From the NCBI GenBank assembly GCA_046329195.1, contig JAXLVB010000001.1, forward strand, positions 1,116,001 through 1,180,000: DNA of 64,000 nt, given 5' to 3'. Below are positions 51,231-61,531 of this stretch, in pieces. Under the pieces are notes generated by a model. The model was not told where the DNA came from. It made no database searches and saw only the letters and a program-made list of their open reading frames with translations. The stretch is from JAXLVB01 sp046329195. Lineage in GTDB: Bacteria; Bacteroidota; Bacteroidia; Cytophagales; Spirosomataceae. Positions within the stretch are counted from its first letter, which is position 1. Each line of letters begins with the position of its first letter. The translations under genes and the position numbers were made by a program.

Positions 51231-51971
51231 GTGAAAACCTTCGGACTCATCGGGTATCCTCTGACCCATTCGTTTTCTAAGCGATATTTTACGGAAAAAT
51301 TTGAGCGAGAAGGCATTGCTGGCTGCCGCTATGAGTTATTTGAACTCCCTGATATACAAGACTTTCCTGCGCTTTTTGTTCAGCATCCAGACTTAGCTGG
51401 GCTAAACGTCACGATTCCGCACAAGTTGGCTGTAATGCCTTTTTTGCAAGCGTTGGATGCCTCTGCCGAAAAAGTAGGCGCTGTCAACGTCATCAAAATC
51501 GAGCCAGATGGGCGATTGGTAGGTTATAATTCTGATTATTATGGCTTTAAGCAGTCGCTACAAGACTGGTTAGGCACACGACTCCAGCAGCCTCTACAAG
51601 CCTTATTGCTAGGCGATGGTGGTGCCACCAAAGCCGTCAAAGCAGCCCTGACTGACTTGGACATAACCTACCAAACGGTGTCTCGGCAAGCTGCCGAAGG
51701 CAAACTCACTTATACCGATTTGAACGAGGAAATTATTTCCAGCCATCAACTTATCATTAATTGCTCCCCTCTGGGTACTTATCCCAACATCAATACTTGC
51801 CCCGACATTCCGTATCAGTATTTAACTCCTCAACATTTTCTCTACGATTTGGTCTATAACCCCGCCGAGACCTTATTTATGACCAAAGGCTTGGCACAAG
51901 GTGCTACCGTTATCAACGGCTTACCCATGTTGCAGTTGCAGGCAGAGAAGGCTTGGGAGGTGTGGAATTAG
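51231..51971 (+). CDS. aroE: Shikimate dehydrogenase
   Basis: A 246-residue enzyme reducing 3-dehydroshikimate to shikimate with NADPH. The substrate-binding YPLTHSFSKRYF, catalytic Lys in NVTIPHK, and Asp in YNSDYYGF are visible, followed by the nucleotide site LLLGDGGATKAV. The start is GTG at 51231. It is third in the comA-dedA-aroE group. Confidence 0.95.
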   Translation: MKTFGLIGYPLTHSFSKRYFTEKFEREGIAGCRYELFELPDIQDFPALFVQHPDLAGLNVTIPHKLAVMPFLQALDASAEKVGAVNVIKIEPDGRLVGYNSDYYGFKQSLQDWLGTRLQQPLQALLLGDGGATKAVKAALTDLDITYQTVSRQAAEGKLTYTDLNEEIISSHQLIINCSPLGTYPNINTCPDIPYQYLTPQHFLYDLVYNPAETLFMTKGLAQGATVINGLPMLQLQAEKAWEVWN

Positions 51972-52086
51972 TAACAGCATACAATTAGTTCATATTATTC
52001 ACCGTTACAAAATGGCCATTATTACCTTGATAATGTGCCTATTCTGTAAAAGTGGTATTGTTGCGTTCTATATCTCTACATTAAAG

Positions 52087-52653
52087 ATGAAAACACTATT
52101 ATTCTATCTATTATTATTTCTCTCATCATTTGTCGGAAAAGCGCAAGACCTAAAAAAGGTAGCCATTACCGATTCGGTAGAGAAAAAAGTATTATTTGAC
52201 TACATCCGAAGTTGTTATGAGAAGCTACACCCATTCCAGCTTGGATATGGCGTAGTGAGAGTGGCCGTTTTTCAAGATAGTTTAGGAGTAAAAACATGGT
52301 ATTTATCTGGTTGTTATGACGATCGTTATGAAGAAAATCTGCCTATCTCATATGCCTATTACCAAGATCATGTAATTTTATTTAACGAAACAGATAAATA
52401 TGGCAGGGGAATTAAACGAAAATCTACTCCAGAAGAGCTTGAAAAATGGAGAGCTTTGTTAAAAGGCTGGATATTATACCGTCCCGGCGTAATGGACAAA
52501 TGGCCTCAACACAACAACATGAGGCGGTATGAACACACTTACAAAGGGGAGGTACAAGTTCGATTTCCTTTAGAGCCGATAGGAGTTCGTTGGAATAATA
52601 TTATAGTTACCTTTTTCAAAGACGGCACTTACAAGCTTACAAAACCCTTGTAA
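52087..52653 (+). CDS. Secreted hypothetical protein (188 aa)
   Basis: A 188-residue protein with a signal peptide (TLLFYLLLFLSSFVGKAQD). The mature part has helix-strand features (VLFDYIRSCYEKLHP, then GVVRVAVFQDSLGVK) and no family that I recognise. It is more AT-rich than its neighbours, suggesting acquisition. The start is ATG 52087; the longer frame overlaps aroE. Confidence 0.65.
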   Translation: MKTLLFYLLLFLSSFVGKAQDLKKVAITDSVEKKVLFDYIRSCYEKLHPFQLGYGVVRVAVFQDSLGVKTWYLSGCYDDRYEENLPISYAYYQDHVILFNETDKYGRGIKRKSTPEELEKWRALLKGWILYRPGVMDKWPQHNNMRRYEHTYKGEVQVRFPLEPIGVRWNNIIVTFFKDGTYKLTKPL

Positions 52654-52684
52654 GCCTCTACCCTTGTTTCGTACTGATTCTGCC

Positions 52685-52714
52685 AAGGCCATGAGGTTTC
52701 TCATGGCTTTTTTC
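52685..52714 (+). terminator. Terminator before the subtilase genes
   Basis: GCCATGAG (52688-52695) pairs with CTCATGGC (52700-52707), loop GTTT, followed by six T. Confidence 0.9.
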
Positions 52715-52847
52715 ATGCAGGCGGTTGTCGTGGGGCTATTCTACCTAATTTCCTGCAACTTCTTTGCACGAACCACCCGCTTCGGTGTATCTTTACGGGT
52801 TAGTTTTTCGTTTATTCTTCATCAAACTCTTAACCACTTCGTTCTGG

Positions 52848-55800
52848 ATGAAAAGACTTTATGGTTTGCTGTTGGCTTGGTGTGTGGGAACAGTCGCCTC
52901 TGCTCAATTTCGATTACCGTATTCGGCCTCACAGATTCGTCAGATGGAACGCCTCTCGGCCGAAACCACTAAAAAAGAACAAGAAAATACCCTAAAAGCC
53001 ATTGAGTTAGCTCGAAAGAACAACTGGCTCATTGGCGAAACTCGCTCCGACGGCACCGTGGTTCGGCTTCGGGGTGTCAACGAAGTGGGCGAGCCCGTGT
53101 ATGATGCTACTGACAACAACTCGTTGTCGGCGCTGGATTCTCGAACTACCAGCTTGTATTCGGGAGGCTCTTTAGGCGTGAGTTTGAATGGCAGTAGCCC
53201 TCAAATGGCCGGACGGCTGGCTATTTGGGATGGCGGCAAAGTGCTTAATACGCATGTGGAGTTTGGTAGTCGTATCACTCAGGTGGACAACGCCGCTTCG
53301 GTGGACAACCATGCCACCCATACCTCTGGAACGATGATTGCGGCGGGCTTGAATCCACTGGCCAGAGGAATGGCCTGGGGAGCGGCTTTGAAAGCGTATG
53401 AATTTACCAACGACCTGGCCGAAATGAATGCCGAAGCTCCCAACTTGCTCATTTCGAACCATTCGTATGGTACATTTGCTGGCTTTGTTTTTAACACCTC
53501 ACGCACCACCGCCACCAAGTGGGAGTGGTATGGCAACACCACCATCAGTACGACCGAGGATTACAAGTTGGGGTTTTATGACACCAATGCTTCGAGCTGG
53601 GACAAACTCGCCTACAATGCACCGTATTATTTGCTGGTCAAATCGGCGGGTAACAAACGAACCGAAACGGGCCCAGCAGCAGGACAATATTATTTTTTGG
53701 GCTCCAGCACTCGGGACAGTAGCAACGTAGTGCGCTCTCGTAACGACGCCTATGATACCCTACCCACCTATAGTAATGCCAAAAATGCGCTCATTGTGGC
53801 TGCTGTTAACCCCATGGCGACTGCTCCCACAGGGCCTGCTAATATTCAAATGTCGTCGTTTAGTAGCTGGGGACCTACCGACGACGGGCGCATCAAACCC
53901 GATATTTCGGGCGTAGGTGTCAATGTGCTTTCTACCTACGGAACCGGTACTACAACCTATGGTATTCTGAGCGGAACTTCGATGTCATCGCCACATGTGG
54001 CGGGGTCGTTGTTCGTGCTTCAAGAATATTATTCTACGCTCAACGATAAGCAATTTATGCGCTCGGCTACACTCAGAGGCTTAGTTATCCATACTGCCGA
54101 CGAAGCCGGCGACGCCTCGGGCCCCGACTACCGCTTTGGCTGGGGTTTTTTGAATATAGAAAAAGCCGCTAAAGTCATCCAAAATACTGACAAAAACCAT
54201 CAGTTGGTCGAGCGAGTACTGGCTCAAAGCGAGACCTTTACCCAACAAGTAGTAGCATCGGGGCGTGGGCCTTTGGTAGCAACCATCTGCTGGACCGACC
54301 CAGAAGCCGATGCCACGCCCGTAACCGCCGCTAACCTCAACAGCCGTACACCCAAGCTCATCAACGACTTAGACATTCGGATTTCGGATGGCACTACCAC
54401 TTCACTGCCGTGGATTCTTGATCCTAATAATCCTTCTGCGGCTGCCACTCGTGGTGATAACATTCGAGATAACGTAGAACAGGTATATATTGCCAACCCT
54501 GTGCCGGGCAAAACATACACTATCACCGTTTCGCACAAAGGAACGCTTTCGAGAGCTCCTCAAAACTACGCCCTGATTGTGTCAGGTATTGGTGGAACAG
54601 CCTATTGTGCCTCAGCAGCTAGCAATAATGCCGACTCTAAAATCAACAAAGTAGTGTTTGGTAGTATTAACAACACTGCAGCAGCTGGTTGCGCTACCTA
54701 TACTGATTTCACAAACCTTTCGACCGACGTTTCGGTAGGACAAACCATTCCGATTGAAGTAACACTAGGTACTTGTGGTGCCAATGCTGATAAAGCTGAT
54801 AAAATAGCCAAAGTATTCATAGACTGGAATGGCGATGCTGATTTTGACGATGCCAACGAGTTGGTGGCTACCTCTGGTGTCATTAACGGAACAGGTAGTT
54901 TTAAGGCCAACATTACTGTTCCATCCGTTACGATTGGTAATAGCACCCGAATGCGAGTAGTATGTACCGAAACTAACGACGCTACCAAAGTGACTAATTG
55001 TGGTTCTTACACCAAAGGCGAAACCCAAGAGTATCTTATCAGCTTTGTTAGACCAGCCAAAGATGCCTCGGTCACTACATTGATTTCGCCCGAAGGAGGC
55101 ATTTGTAGCAATACGACCCAAACAGCCTCGGTTCGAGTAAAGAACGTAGGTTCTGAAACGCTCCAAAACATTCCGGTTAGTGCTCAAGTGCTCGAAAACG
55201 GCACAGTAGTAGCTACGTTGACAGGAACCGTTGCTTCGTTGGCCTCGCAGCTTGAAACGGTGGTGAATCTGACCGGAACCTTCAATGCCAAAGCGGGAAC
55301 AACGTATGAGTTCAGAGTTTCGACTAACTTAAACGGCGACCAAGACCCCAGCAATAACCAACTGGTGACGACTCGAAGCGTAAGTGCTATCAACCCGAAC
55401 CCTACGGGTACGGCTACCACGTGTTCGAATAATTTGCAGTTACAAGGCAATGGCAATGGCACTATTTACTGGTACGACGCCCCTACTGGAGGCAATTTAC
55501 TGGGGGCAGGCAATAGCTTAAGTATTGCGAGTCGTCCTGCTGGAAGCACTGTCTATGCGGCATTGAATGAGTTTTCGGGCTCGATTGGCAGAAAGGCAAA
55601 GACCGATTTTCCAAAAGGTGGTTACAACCAGTTTTCGCCATCAGTTCGTGTAACTACCTTAGTGCCTGTGGTGTTAGAAAGTGCTCGCCTGTATATTGGT
55701 AACTCTGGAAAAATCACCTTCTCACTGCTTCGTGAATCTGACGGCTCGTTGGTATCGAGTGTGACGCTCAATGTAACCGCCACTCGCAATCCAGCCGCTG

Positions 55801-56813
55801 CTGGTGCCCAAACCGACGACGCAACCGACCAAGGGGCTATTTATCAGCTGAATCTGAATATTCCGACCCCTGGCAGCTATCAGATAGCTATTGATTATGA
55901 AGACGGTGCCACTATTTTCAGAAATAACGAAATCTCCGCTAACCCCTATCCGTTGACCTTGCCTAACATAATGTCAATTGTAGGCAACACGGCAACCACT
56001 ACACCAGAGGCATTTTACTATTATTTCTATGATCTCAAGGTAAAATCTTATGGTTGTTTGGCAGCAGCACGTACGCCTGTTACAGTAACCAACGGCACAC
56101 TAAGCACAGCCACTATTTCGGGCGACAAAGCACAATCGTACTGTCCTAATGCTTCGTTAGTACTCAATGCCAATGCAGGCGCAAGCGCTTATCAGTGGCA
56201 GCGCAATGGACAAAACATTGCAAATGCTACTCAAAGCACCCTAACCGTCAGCACCGTGGGGACTTACCGAGTGGTAGTTACGCAAGCTGGCAATTGCCCA
56301 ACTCCCTCTGATACCGTACGAGTGGCGGTCAAAAGTCCTGCCCTACCCACTGTTTCTCGTAACGACAACATCTTTACAGCCTCAGGAGGGAGTTCATATC
56401 AATGGTTGTTCAACGGGCAGCCCATCAGCAATGCCACAGCGACCACCTATACCGCCCTTCAAAGTGGCACCTACAGTGTGAGAGCCGTGGTAGATGGCTG
56501 TACGGTAGAGTCGTTAGGAACGGTATTGTTTGTTACAGCCGTAGAAGAACCAACCGTCACGTCCATAAAAGCTTACCCGAACCCCACCACAAACCGACTT
56601 GTAGTAGAATACACCCCCGACTCGTCGCTAGTTAGTTCGGTAGATGTGAGTGTACAGTCAGTGCTGGGTATTCCGTTGGTAAAGCAACCCTTGACAAGAA
56701 ACGGAAAAACATACACTGCGGAATTGAATCTTTCGCAAGTACCTAACGGCACAATTTTTGTTAGTATTTCGGATGGTAAGCAGGTTTTTATCAAAAAAAT
56801 AACAAAGCAATAA
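52848..56813 (+). CDS. T9SS-secreted S8 subtilase with GEVED and Ig-like domains
   Basis: A 1321-residue protease. A signal peptide (LYGLLLAWCVGTVASAQ) is followed by an S8 domain with Asp128 (AIWDGGK), His155 (NHATHTSG), oxyanion Asn269 (SAGN) and Ser378 (GTSMSSPHVAG). Then come a P-domain-like region, a GEVED domain (KVFIDWNGDADFDDANE), a CARDB-like segment, Ig-like repeats, and a type IX sorting domain (SIKAYPNPTTNRLVVEY, ending GKQVFIKKITKQ). It is secreted and perhaps attached to the surface. The start is ATG 52848. Confidence 0.92.
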   Translation: MKRLYGLLLAWCVGTVASAQFRLPYSASQIRQMERLSAETTKKEQENTLKAIELARKNNWLIGETRSDGTVVRLRGVNEVGEPVYDATDNNSLSALDSRTTSLYSGGSLGVSLNGSSPQMAGRLAIWDGGKVLNTHVEFGSRITQVDNAASVDNHATHTSGTMIAAGLNPLARGMAWGAALKAYEFTNDLAEMNAEAPNLLISNHSYGTFAGFVFNTSRTTATKWEWYGNTTISTTEDYKLGFYDTNASSWDKLAYNAPYYLLVKSAGNKRTETGPAAGQYYFLGSSTRDSSNVVRSRNDAYDTLPTYSNAKNALIVAAVNPMATAPTGPANIQMSSFSSWGPTDDGRIKPDISGVGVNVLSTYGTGTTTYGILSGTSMSSPHVAGSLFVLQEYYSTLNDKQFMRSATLRGLVIHTADEAGDASGPDYRFGWGFLNIEKAAKVIQNTDKNHQLVERVLAQSETFTQQVVASGRGPLVATICWTDPEADATPVTAANLNSRTPKLINDLDIRISDGTTTSLPWILDPNNPSAAATRGDNIRDNVEQVYIANPVPGKTYTITVSHKGTLSRAPQNYALIVSGIGGTAYCASAASNNADSKINKVVFGSINNTAAAGCATYTDFTNLSTDVSVGQTIPIEVTLGTCGANADKADKIAKVFIDWNGDADFDDANELVATSGVINGTGSFKANITVPSVTIGNSTRMRVVCTETNDATKVTNCGSYTKGETQEYLISFVRPAKDASVTTLISPEGGICSNTTQTASVRVKNVGSETLQNIPVSAQVLENGTVVATLTGTVASLASQLETVVNLTGTFNAKAGTTYEFRVSTNLNGDQDPSNNQLVTTRSVSAINPNPTGTATTCSNNLQLQGNGNGTIYWYDAPTGGNLLGAGNSLSIASRPAGSTVYAALNEFSGSIGRKAKTDFPKGGYNQFSPSVRVTTLVPVVLESARLYIGNSGKITFSLLRESDGSLVSSVTLNVTATRNPAAAGAQTDDATDQGAIYQLNLNIPTPGSYQIAIDYEDGATIFRNNEISANPYPLTLPNIMSIVGNTATTTPEAFYYYFYDLKVKSYGCLAAARTPVTVTNGTLSTATISGDKAQSYCPNASLVLNANAGASAYQWQRNGQNIANATQSTLTVSTVGTYRVVVTQAGNCPTPSDTVRVAVKSPALPTVSRNDNIFTASGGSSYQWLFNGQPISNATATTYTALQSGTYSVRAVVDGCTVESLGTVLFVTAVEEPTVTSIKAYPNPTTNRLVVEYTPDSSLVSSVDVSVQSVLGIPLVKQPLTRNGKTYTAELNLSQVPNGTIFVSISDGKQVFIKKITKQ

Positions 56814-56869
56814 ACTTGTGTGACTTTGCACGGGTACTCTCGTCTTTTCAATATACTTTATCCTAACCC

Positions 56870-59800
56870 ATGCAACATCGTAGCCTTTTGCTATGCTGGC
56901 TTTGGCTTTTTTTGAGCCTTCTGAGTGAGTCTTCACAGGGGCAGGATTTGTCTGTTGGGATTCGCCAAAAATGGTTGGGGCAATTTGCAGAGGGATTACG
57001 CCAACGAGCCAACACTCATCAAAAAGAGTTAGTACAACTCTCTCAAGAAAATAACTGGCCGCTCCGCCAAACGTTTTCGGATGGGCGAGTGATGGCACTA
57101 CAAGGAATAGACGAACACGGTCTTCCTATCTATTTTACTACCCACAACAACGCCCAAGCCGCTTATACCAACCGAACCACTTCTTTGTATTTTGGTGGTT
57201 CCATTGGCGTTAATCTGAAAGGAAATAGCAGCAGTGTGATTAATAAACTGGGGCTTTGGGATGATGGTAAACCTCTGACTACTCATCAAGAGTTTGGCAG
57301 TAGGATTAGAATGAACGACAACAACACGACAATTACCAACCATGCTACACACGTGGCTGGAACGCTCATGGCCGCTGGTGTCAATCCGATTGCGCAAGGA
57401 ATGGCTTTTGGAGCCAATCTGAAGGCATGGGATTTCAATAACGATATTTTTGAGATGTCGTTGGCCTCGTCAGATTTGTTGATTTCGAATCATTCCTATG
57501 GGATGTTAGCAGGATGGGTGTTTAACCCCGACCGCCCCGGAACCGACGATAACCTTAAATGGGAATGGTGGGGCGACGATTTAGTAAGTATCGTAGAAGA
57601 TTATAAGTTTGGGTTTTATGATAGTCGTGCCGCAGACTTTGACAAAATTGCACTTTTATCACCTAATTACCTGATTGTCAAGTCTGCCGATAACAAGCGC
57701 AATGACTATGGCCCTCCCGTCGGCACGCCTTACTATATTCGTAACACAACCCAAAAAAGCACCATTACTCGCCTTCGGAACGACAGTTATGGCACTATTC
57801 CGATGGATGCCAATGCTAAGAATATCCTTACGGTAGGAGCTATTTTTCCGATTTCAAAAGTCAATCCACAACCTGCCGACATCAAAATGTCGTCGTTTAG
57901 CAGTTGGGGTCCTACCGACGACGGGCGCATTAAGCCTGATTTGGTGAGCATGGGAGTTAATGTAACCTCTTGCAGTTCTGCGGCTAATAATGCTTACACC
58001 TCTCAAAGCGGCACTTCGGTGGCGGCTCCGAGCGTATCGGGTTCGCTTTTATTGTTACAAGAATACTATGGTAAGCTAAACCGCAATGCTGTGATGCGAG
58101 CTGCCACGCTCAAGGGGGTTGCCATCCATACTGCCGACGAATCAGGTGATACCCCAGGGCCTGACTATCGTTTTGGATGGGGCTTACTCAACATCGAAAA
58201 AGCTGCTAAGTTTATTTCTAATAGCGATGGAGTCCATTTTATGCAAGAAAACAGTTTGTCACAAGGCACCACATTTACGCAGCAAATTACCGCTGTTAGT
58301 AGTAGCCCACTTGTGATTACCTTGTCTTGGACCGACCCCGAAGGAACGCCCAATGCTATCAATCAAACCGCTCTGAACAACCGTCAACCCAAATTGGTCA
58401 ACGATTTAGACCTGCGCTTGATAGACGGTAACCAAACCTCCTATCCTTGGATTTTAGACCCTCAAAATCCGTCGCTGCCAGCCACGGTAGGTGATAACAT
58501 CCGAGATAATATAGAGCAAATTGTCATTGCCAAGCCTACCCCAGGCAAGAAATACTCCCTAACTATCACACACAAAGGTACACTCAAATATGGTGGTCAA
58601 GCGTATTCGTTGTTGGTAAGTGGCGCTTATCAAACTTCTTGCCAGCTTACGGCGGGTATTGCGCCCAATAGCCCCACCACTATTTGTCGAGGTGCCTTAC
58701 TTCGGCTTAGTGCTAATACGGGTACTAACTTTCGCTATCAGTGGTACAAAGACGGGGTGGCTGTCAGTGGTGCTACAACGTACTATTTGTACATATCGCA
58801 GGCAGGTAACTATCAAGTTCGGATTACGCAAGGCGAATGTACGGCGTTATCACCTGCTACAAGCGTTTCGATTTCACAAGTCAGTGCTACCATTGCTACA
58901 ACGGGTAATACCAATCTTTGTAACGGCAGCTCCGTAAAGCTCAGTACGGCTTCGGGTACCAGTCTGACGTACCAATGGCTGAAAGATGGTAAAGATATTT
59001 CTGGGGCAACGAGTTCATCTTACACCGCTTCTCTAACGGGGAATTATCAGGTCAAAATTCAGGATGGCAGCTGCACCGTTACCTCAGCGGCCAAATCAGT
59101 ACAAGCTGTTCAATTGGCTGCCACTACAACACCCTCCAGCGATTTTACCGTATGTGGGGCAAGCTCGATTACTCTATCAGCTAATACGGGTAGTAGTTTT
59201 TCTTATCAGTGGATAAAAGATAATGTTGATATTTCGGGAGCAACTACCTCGCAACTAAGTGTTAGTCAAACCGGAAGCTACGCTGTTCGTGTTACTCAAA
59301 ATGGCTGTACGGCAAGCTCCAAAGCGGTTAAAATTACGTTTAACTCCTTTGCGGCTATCGTTGTCCCAAGTGGCACTATTCGGCTATGTGGTGGAGGTTA
59401 CGAAGTATTATATGCCAACACAGGTAGCAATTACAAGTATCAGTGGCTCAAAAACGGCATTGTTATCTCCAATGTAACTACGCCCTATCTTAGGGTTAGT
59501 GAAGCAGGAAATTACACCGTAAAAATCACTACCCCTACTTGTATTGCCACGTCAGCTGTGGTAGTAGTTACTACCTCGCAAGGCTTGTCGGCGTCTATTA
59601 CCCCGCTTGGGAGTACACTTTTTTATGAAGGAGGCTCAGTAACCTTACAAGCCAACACTGGCTCGGGGTTGAGCTATCAATGGCTCCGAAACGGTGGACA
59701 GATTCAGGGGGCTATTTCAAGCAGTTACATAGCGACACGAGAAGGGGTTTACACTGTACAAGTCAACCGAGATGGGTGTTCACTAACGTCTTCAGCTATT

Positions 59801-60124
59801 ACCGTTACAGTGTTTCCTTCTACCAAGGTAGCAGGTCGTTGGGGGGAGACTTCGTCAGAAAGCTATGATTCTTCCCTAACGTTATTCCCCAATCCAGCCG
59901 ACGAAACGTTGTCGGTTTCGTTTATCAGCCTTGCTTCTACCCAGTCACCCATTGCCGAGCTGTTTACCAGTACGGGAGTTTTGGTGCAAGCCCAATCGCT
60001 TCCAGCCCTTAGTGCTACTCATTATCAAGACGACGTTGACCTTCGTTTACTTCCGTCAGGCACCTACTTTGTTCGGGTGTCCAATGGTCAACAGTCGTTT
60101 GTGAAAGCCTTTCTGAAACGGTAG
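56870..60124 (+). CDS. T9SS-secreted S8 subtilase with five Ig-like repeats
   Basis: A 1084-residue paralogue of the preceding protease. Signal peptide (LLLCWLWLFLSLLSESSQGQ), S8 catalytic Asp131 (GLWDDGK), His158 (NHATHVAGT), and Ser in GTSVAAPSVSG. The middle has about five repeats of 75-85 residues, each with a YQWLKDG-like strand and GNYQVKI-like strand (residues about 595-1010). A type IX sorting domain ends the protein (LTLFPNPADETLSVSF, then FVKAFLKR). The two proteases match through the whole catalytic domain, so they arose by tandem duplication. Confidence 0.92.
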   Translation: MQHRSLLLCWLWLFLSLLSESSQGQDLSVGIRQKWLGQFAEGLRQRANTHQKELVQLSQENNWPLRQTFSDGRVMALQGIDEHGLPIYFTTHNNAQAAYTNRTTSLYFGGSIGVNLKGNSSSVINKLGLWDDGKPLTTHQEFGSRIRMNDNNTTITNHATHVAGTLMAAGVNPIAQGMAFGANLKAWDFNNDIFEMSLASSDLLISNHSYGMLAGWVFNPDRPGTDDNLKWEWWGDDLVSIVEDYKFGFYDSRAADFDKIALLSPNYLIVKSADNKRNDYGPPVGTPYYIRNTTQKSTITRLRNDSYGTIPMDANAKNILTVGAIFPISKVNPQPADIKMSSFSSWGPTDDGRIKPDLVSMGVNVTSCSSAANNAYTSQSGTSVAAPSVSGSLLLLQEYYGKLNRNAVMRAATLKGVAIHTADESGDTPGPDYRFGWGLLNIEKAAKFISNSDGVHFMQENSLSQGTTFTQQITAVSSSPLVITLSWTDPEGTPNAINQTALNNRQPKLVNDLDLRLIDGNQTSYPWILDPQNPSLPATVGDNIRDNIEQIVIAKPTPGKKYSLTITHKGTLKYGGQAYSLLVSGAYQTSCQLTAGIAPNSPTTICRGALLRLSANTGTNFRYQWYKDGVAVSGATTYYLYISQAGNYQVRITQGECTALSPATSVSISQVSATIATTGNTNLCNGSSVKLSTASGTSLTYQWLKDGKDISGATSSSYTASLTGNYQVKIQDGSCTVTSAAKSVQAVQLAATTTPSSDFTVCGASSITLSANTGSSFSYQWIKDNVDISGATTSQLSVSQTGSYAVRVTQNGCTASSKAVKITFNSFAAIVVPSGTIRLCGGGYEVLYANTGSNYKYQWLKNGIVISNVTTPYLRVSEAGNYTVKITTPTCIATSAVVVVTTSQGLSASITPLGSTLFYEGGSVTLQANTGSGLSYQWLRNGGQIQGAISSSYIATREGVYTVQVNRDGCSLTSSAITVTVFPSTKVAGRWGETSSESYDSSLTLFPNPADETLSVSFISLASTQSPIAELFTSTGVLVQAQSLPALSATHYQDDVDLRLLPSGTYFVRVSNGQQSFVKAFLKR

Positions 60125-60192
60125 AATTTTTGATTTATCCCCCTCTTTGGCCTACTATTTACACGTGCTTCGCTTTCAGAAGGGTTCAGTTA

Positions 60193-60223
60193 TTGAAAAC
60201 CCCAGCTTTTCTGCCTAATTTTG
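60193..60223 (+). promoter_or_regulatory. gcvT promoter
   Basis: TTG (60193-60195), 20 bp, TAATTTTG (60216-60223). The predicted leader to the ATG at 60378 is about 148 nt. Confidence 0.7.
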
Positions 60224-60271
60224 ACACTTCATTTTAGTCATTCATCAACATTCAATTTTTACGCTTAACGC

Positions 60272-60362
60272 TTACAGAATACTGCGAAAGCGACGATTGA
60301 TTAACTACGTGGAGTTCCCTCTATACCAATCATCGGGGGGGATGCTTGTCGTAATTCTGTAA
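60272..60362 (+). ncRNA. Candidate structured leader RNA of gcvT
   Basis: Inside the gcvT leader, TTACAGAAT (60272-60280) pairs perfectly with ATTCTGTAA (60354-60362), enclosing CGACGATTG (60291-60299) with CAATCATCG (60327-60335), a 9-bp stem with one C-A mismatch. The outer stem ends 15 nt before the ATG. I do not find the glycine or THF riboswitch consensus. It may be a new cis-regulatory RNA or attenuator. Confidence 0.5.
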
Positions 60363-60377
60363 ACTGCTTTTTCAAAC

Positions 60378-61466
60378 ATGGACACGCTCAAAACTGTACA
60401 TCTCAACGACCTACACGCCCGTCTTGGCGGCAAAATGGTACCCTTTGCAGGCTTTTTGATGCCTGTTCAATATACCAACCTTATTCAAGAGCATCTTGCC
60501 GTCCGCAGCAGCGTAGGTGTTTTTGACGTGTCGCACATGGGCGAATTTATGCTAACTGGCGAAAAAACTCTTGACTTGCTTCAACTCGTGACCAGCAACG
60601 ATGTGGTGGCTCTATACGACGGAAAAGTGCAGTACTCATGCCTCCCCAACGACGAGGGCGGTATTGTGGACGACCTACTGGTGTACCGAGTAAACGACCA
60701 TCAATACTTTTTGGTAGTAAACGCCTCAAACATCGAAAAAGACTGGAATTGGATTAGTCAGCACAACAGCTTTGGTGTGGAGATGGTCAACCTTTCAGAC
60801 GAAACGTGCTTGTTTGCCATACAAGGCCCCAATGCCTTGCCCACTATGCAAAAGCTCACCGATTTAGACCTCGCTTCGATGCCCTATTATTCATTCAAAA
60901 CTGGGAGCATTGCAGGTATTGATTCGGTCATGATTTCGACGACTGGCTATACAGGAGCTGGAGGCTTTGAGGTGTATGTGCCTAACCAACACGCCGAGCA
61001 GTTGTGGAATGCTGTTTTCGAGGCAGGAGCCGAATTCGGTATTGTTCCTGTTGGCTTGGGTGCTCGTGATACGCTACGCACCGAAATGGGCTTCTGCTTA
61101 TACGGCAACGACATCAACGACATCACCTCACCTATTGAAGCTGGATTAGGTTGGATTACCAAATTCAACAAAAATTTTATCCATAGCGACTATCACAAGC
61201 AAATTAAAGAGGCTGGCCCATCCAAAAAGTTGGTTGGTTTTGAAATGATTGACCGAGGTATCCCTCGTCAACACTATGAGATTATAGATGCCGAAGGTAA
61301 TCTCATTGGCGAAGTAACCTCGGGCACACAGTCGCCTTCGCTGAACAAAGGCATTGGTATGGGTTATGTAAAACCCGAATTTAGCAAAGCTGGTGCCGAA
61401 ATCTATATCAATATCCGTAACAAACACCTCAAAGCTCAAGTAGTAAAACTGCCGTTTGTGAAGTAA
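60378..61466 (+). CDS. gcvT: Glycine cleavage system T protein
   Basis: A 362-residue aminomethyltransferase that releases ammonia from the aminomethyl group on the H protein and passes the one-carbon unit to tetrahydrofolate. N-terminal KMVPFAGFLMPVQY and VFDVSHMGEF, folate-site region with RDTLRTEMGFCLYGND, and C-terminal VTSGTQSPSLNKGIGMGYV are typical. It is behind an unusually long leader with paired segments. Confidence 0.96.
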   Translation: MDTLKTVHLNDLHARLGGKMVPFAGFLMPVQYTNLIQEHLAVRSSVGVFDVSHMGEFMLTGEKTLDLLQLVTSNDVVALYDGKVQYSCLPNDEGGIVDDLLVYRVNDHQYFLVVNASNIEKDWNWISQHNSFGVEMVNLSDETCLFAIQGPNALPTMQKLTDLDLASMPYYSFKTGSIAGIDSVMISTTGYTGAGGFEVYVPNQHAEQLWNAVFEAGAEFGIVPVGLGARDTLRTEMGFCLYGNDINDITSPIEAGLGWITKFNKNFIHSDYHKQIKEAGPSKKLVGFEMIDRGIPRQHYEIIDAEGNLIGEVTSGTQSPSLNKGIGMGYVKPEFSKAGAEIYINIRNKHLKAQVVKLPFVK

Positions 61467-61531
61467 CTACGAATCACTACTAACTGAAAAAGAGGCGGAT
61501 ATGACACAGTTTATCCTCTCTCTGTGTACCC

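Noticed and set aside
60272..60362. Glycine or tetrahydrofolate riboswitch
   Set aside because: The pairing exists, but I cannot find the conserved aptamer cores of either class.
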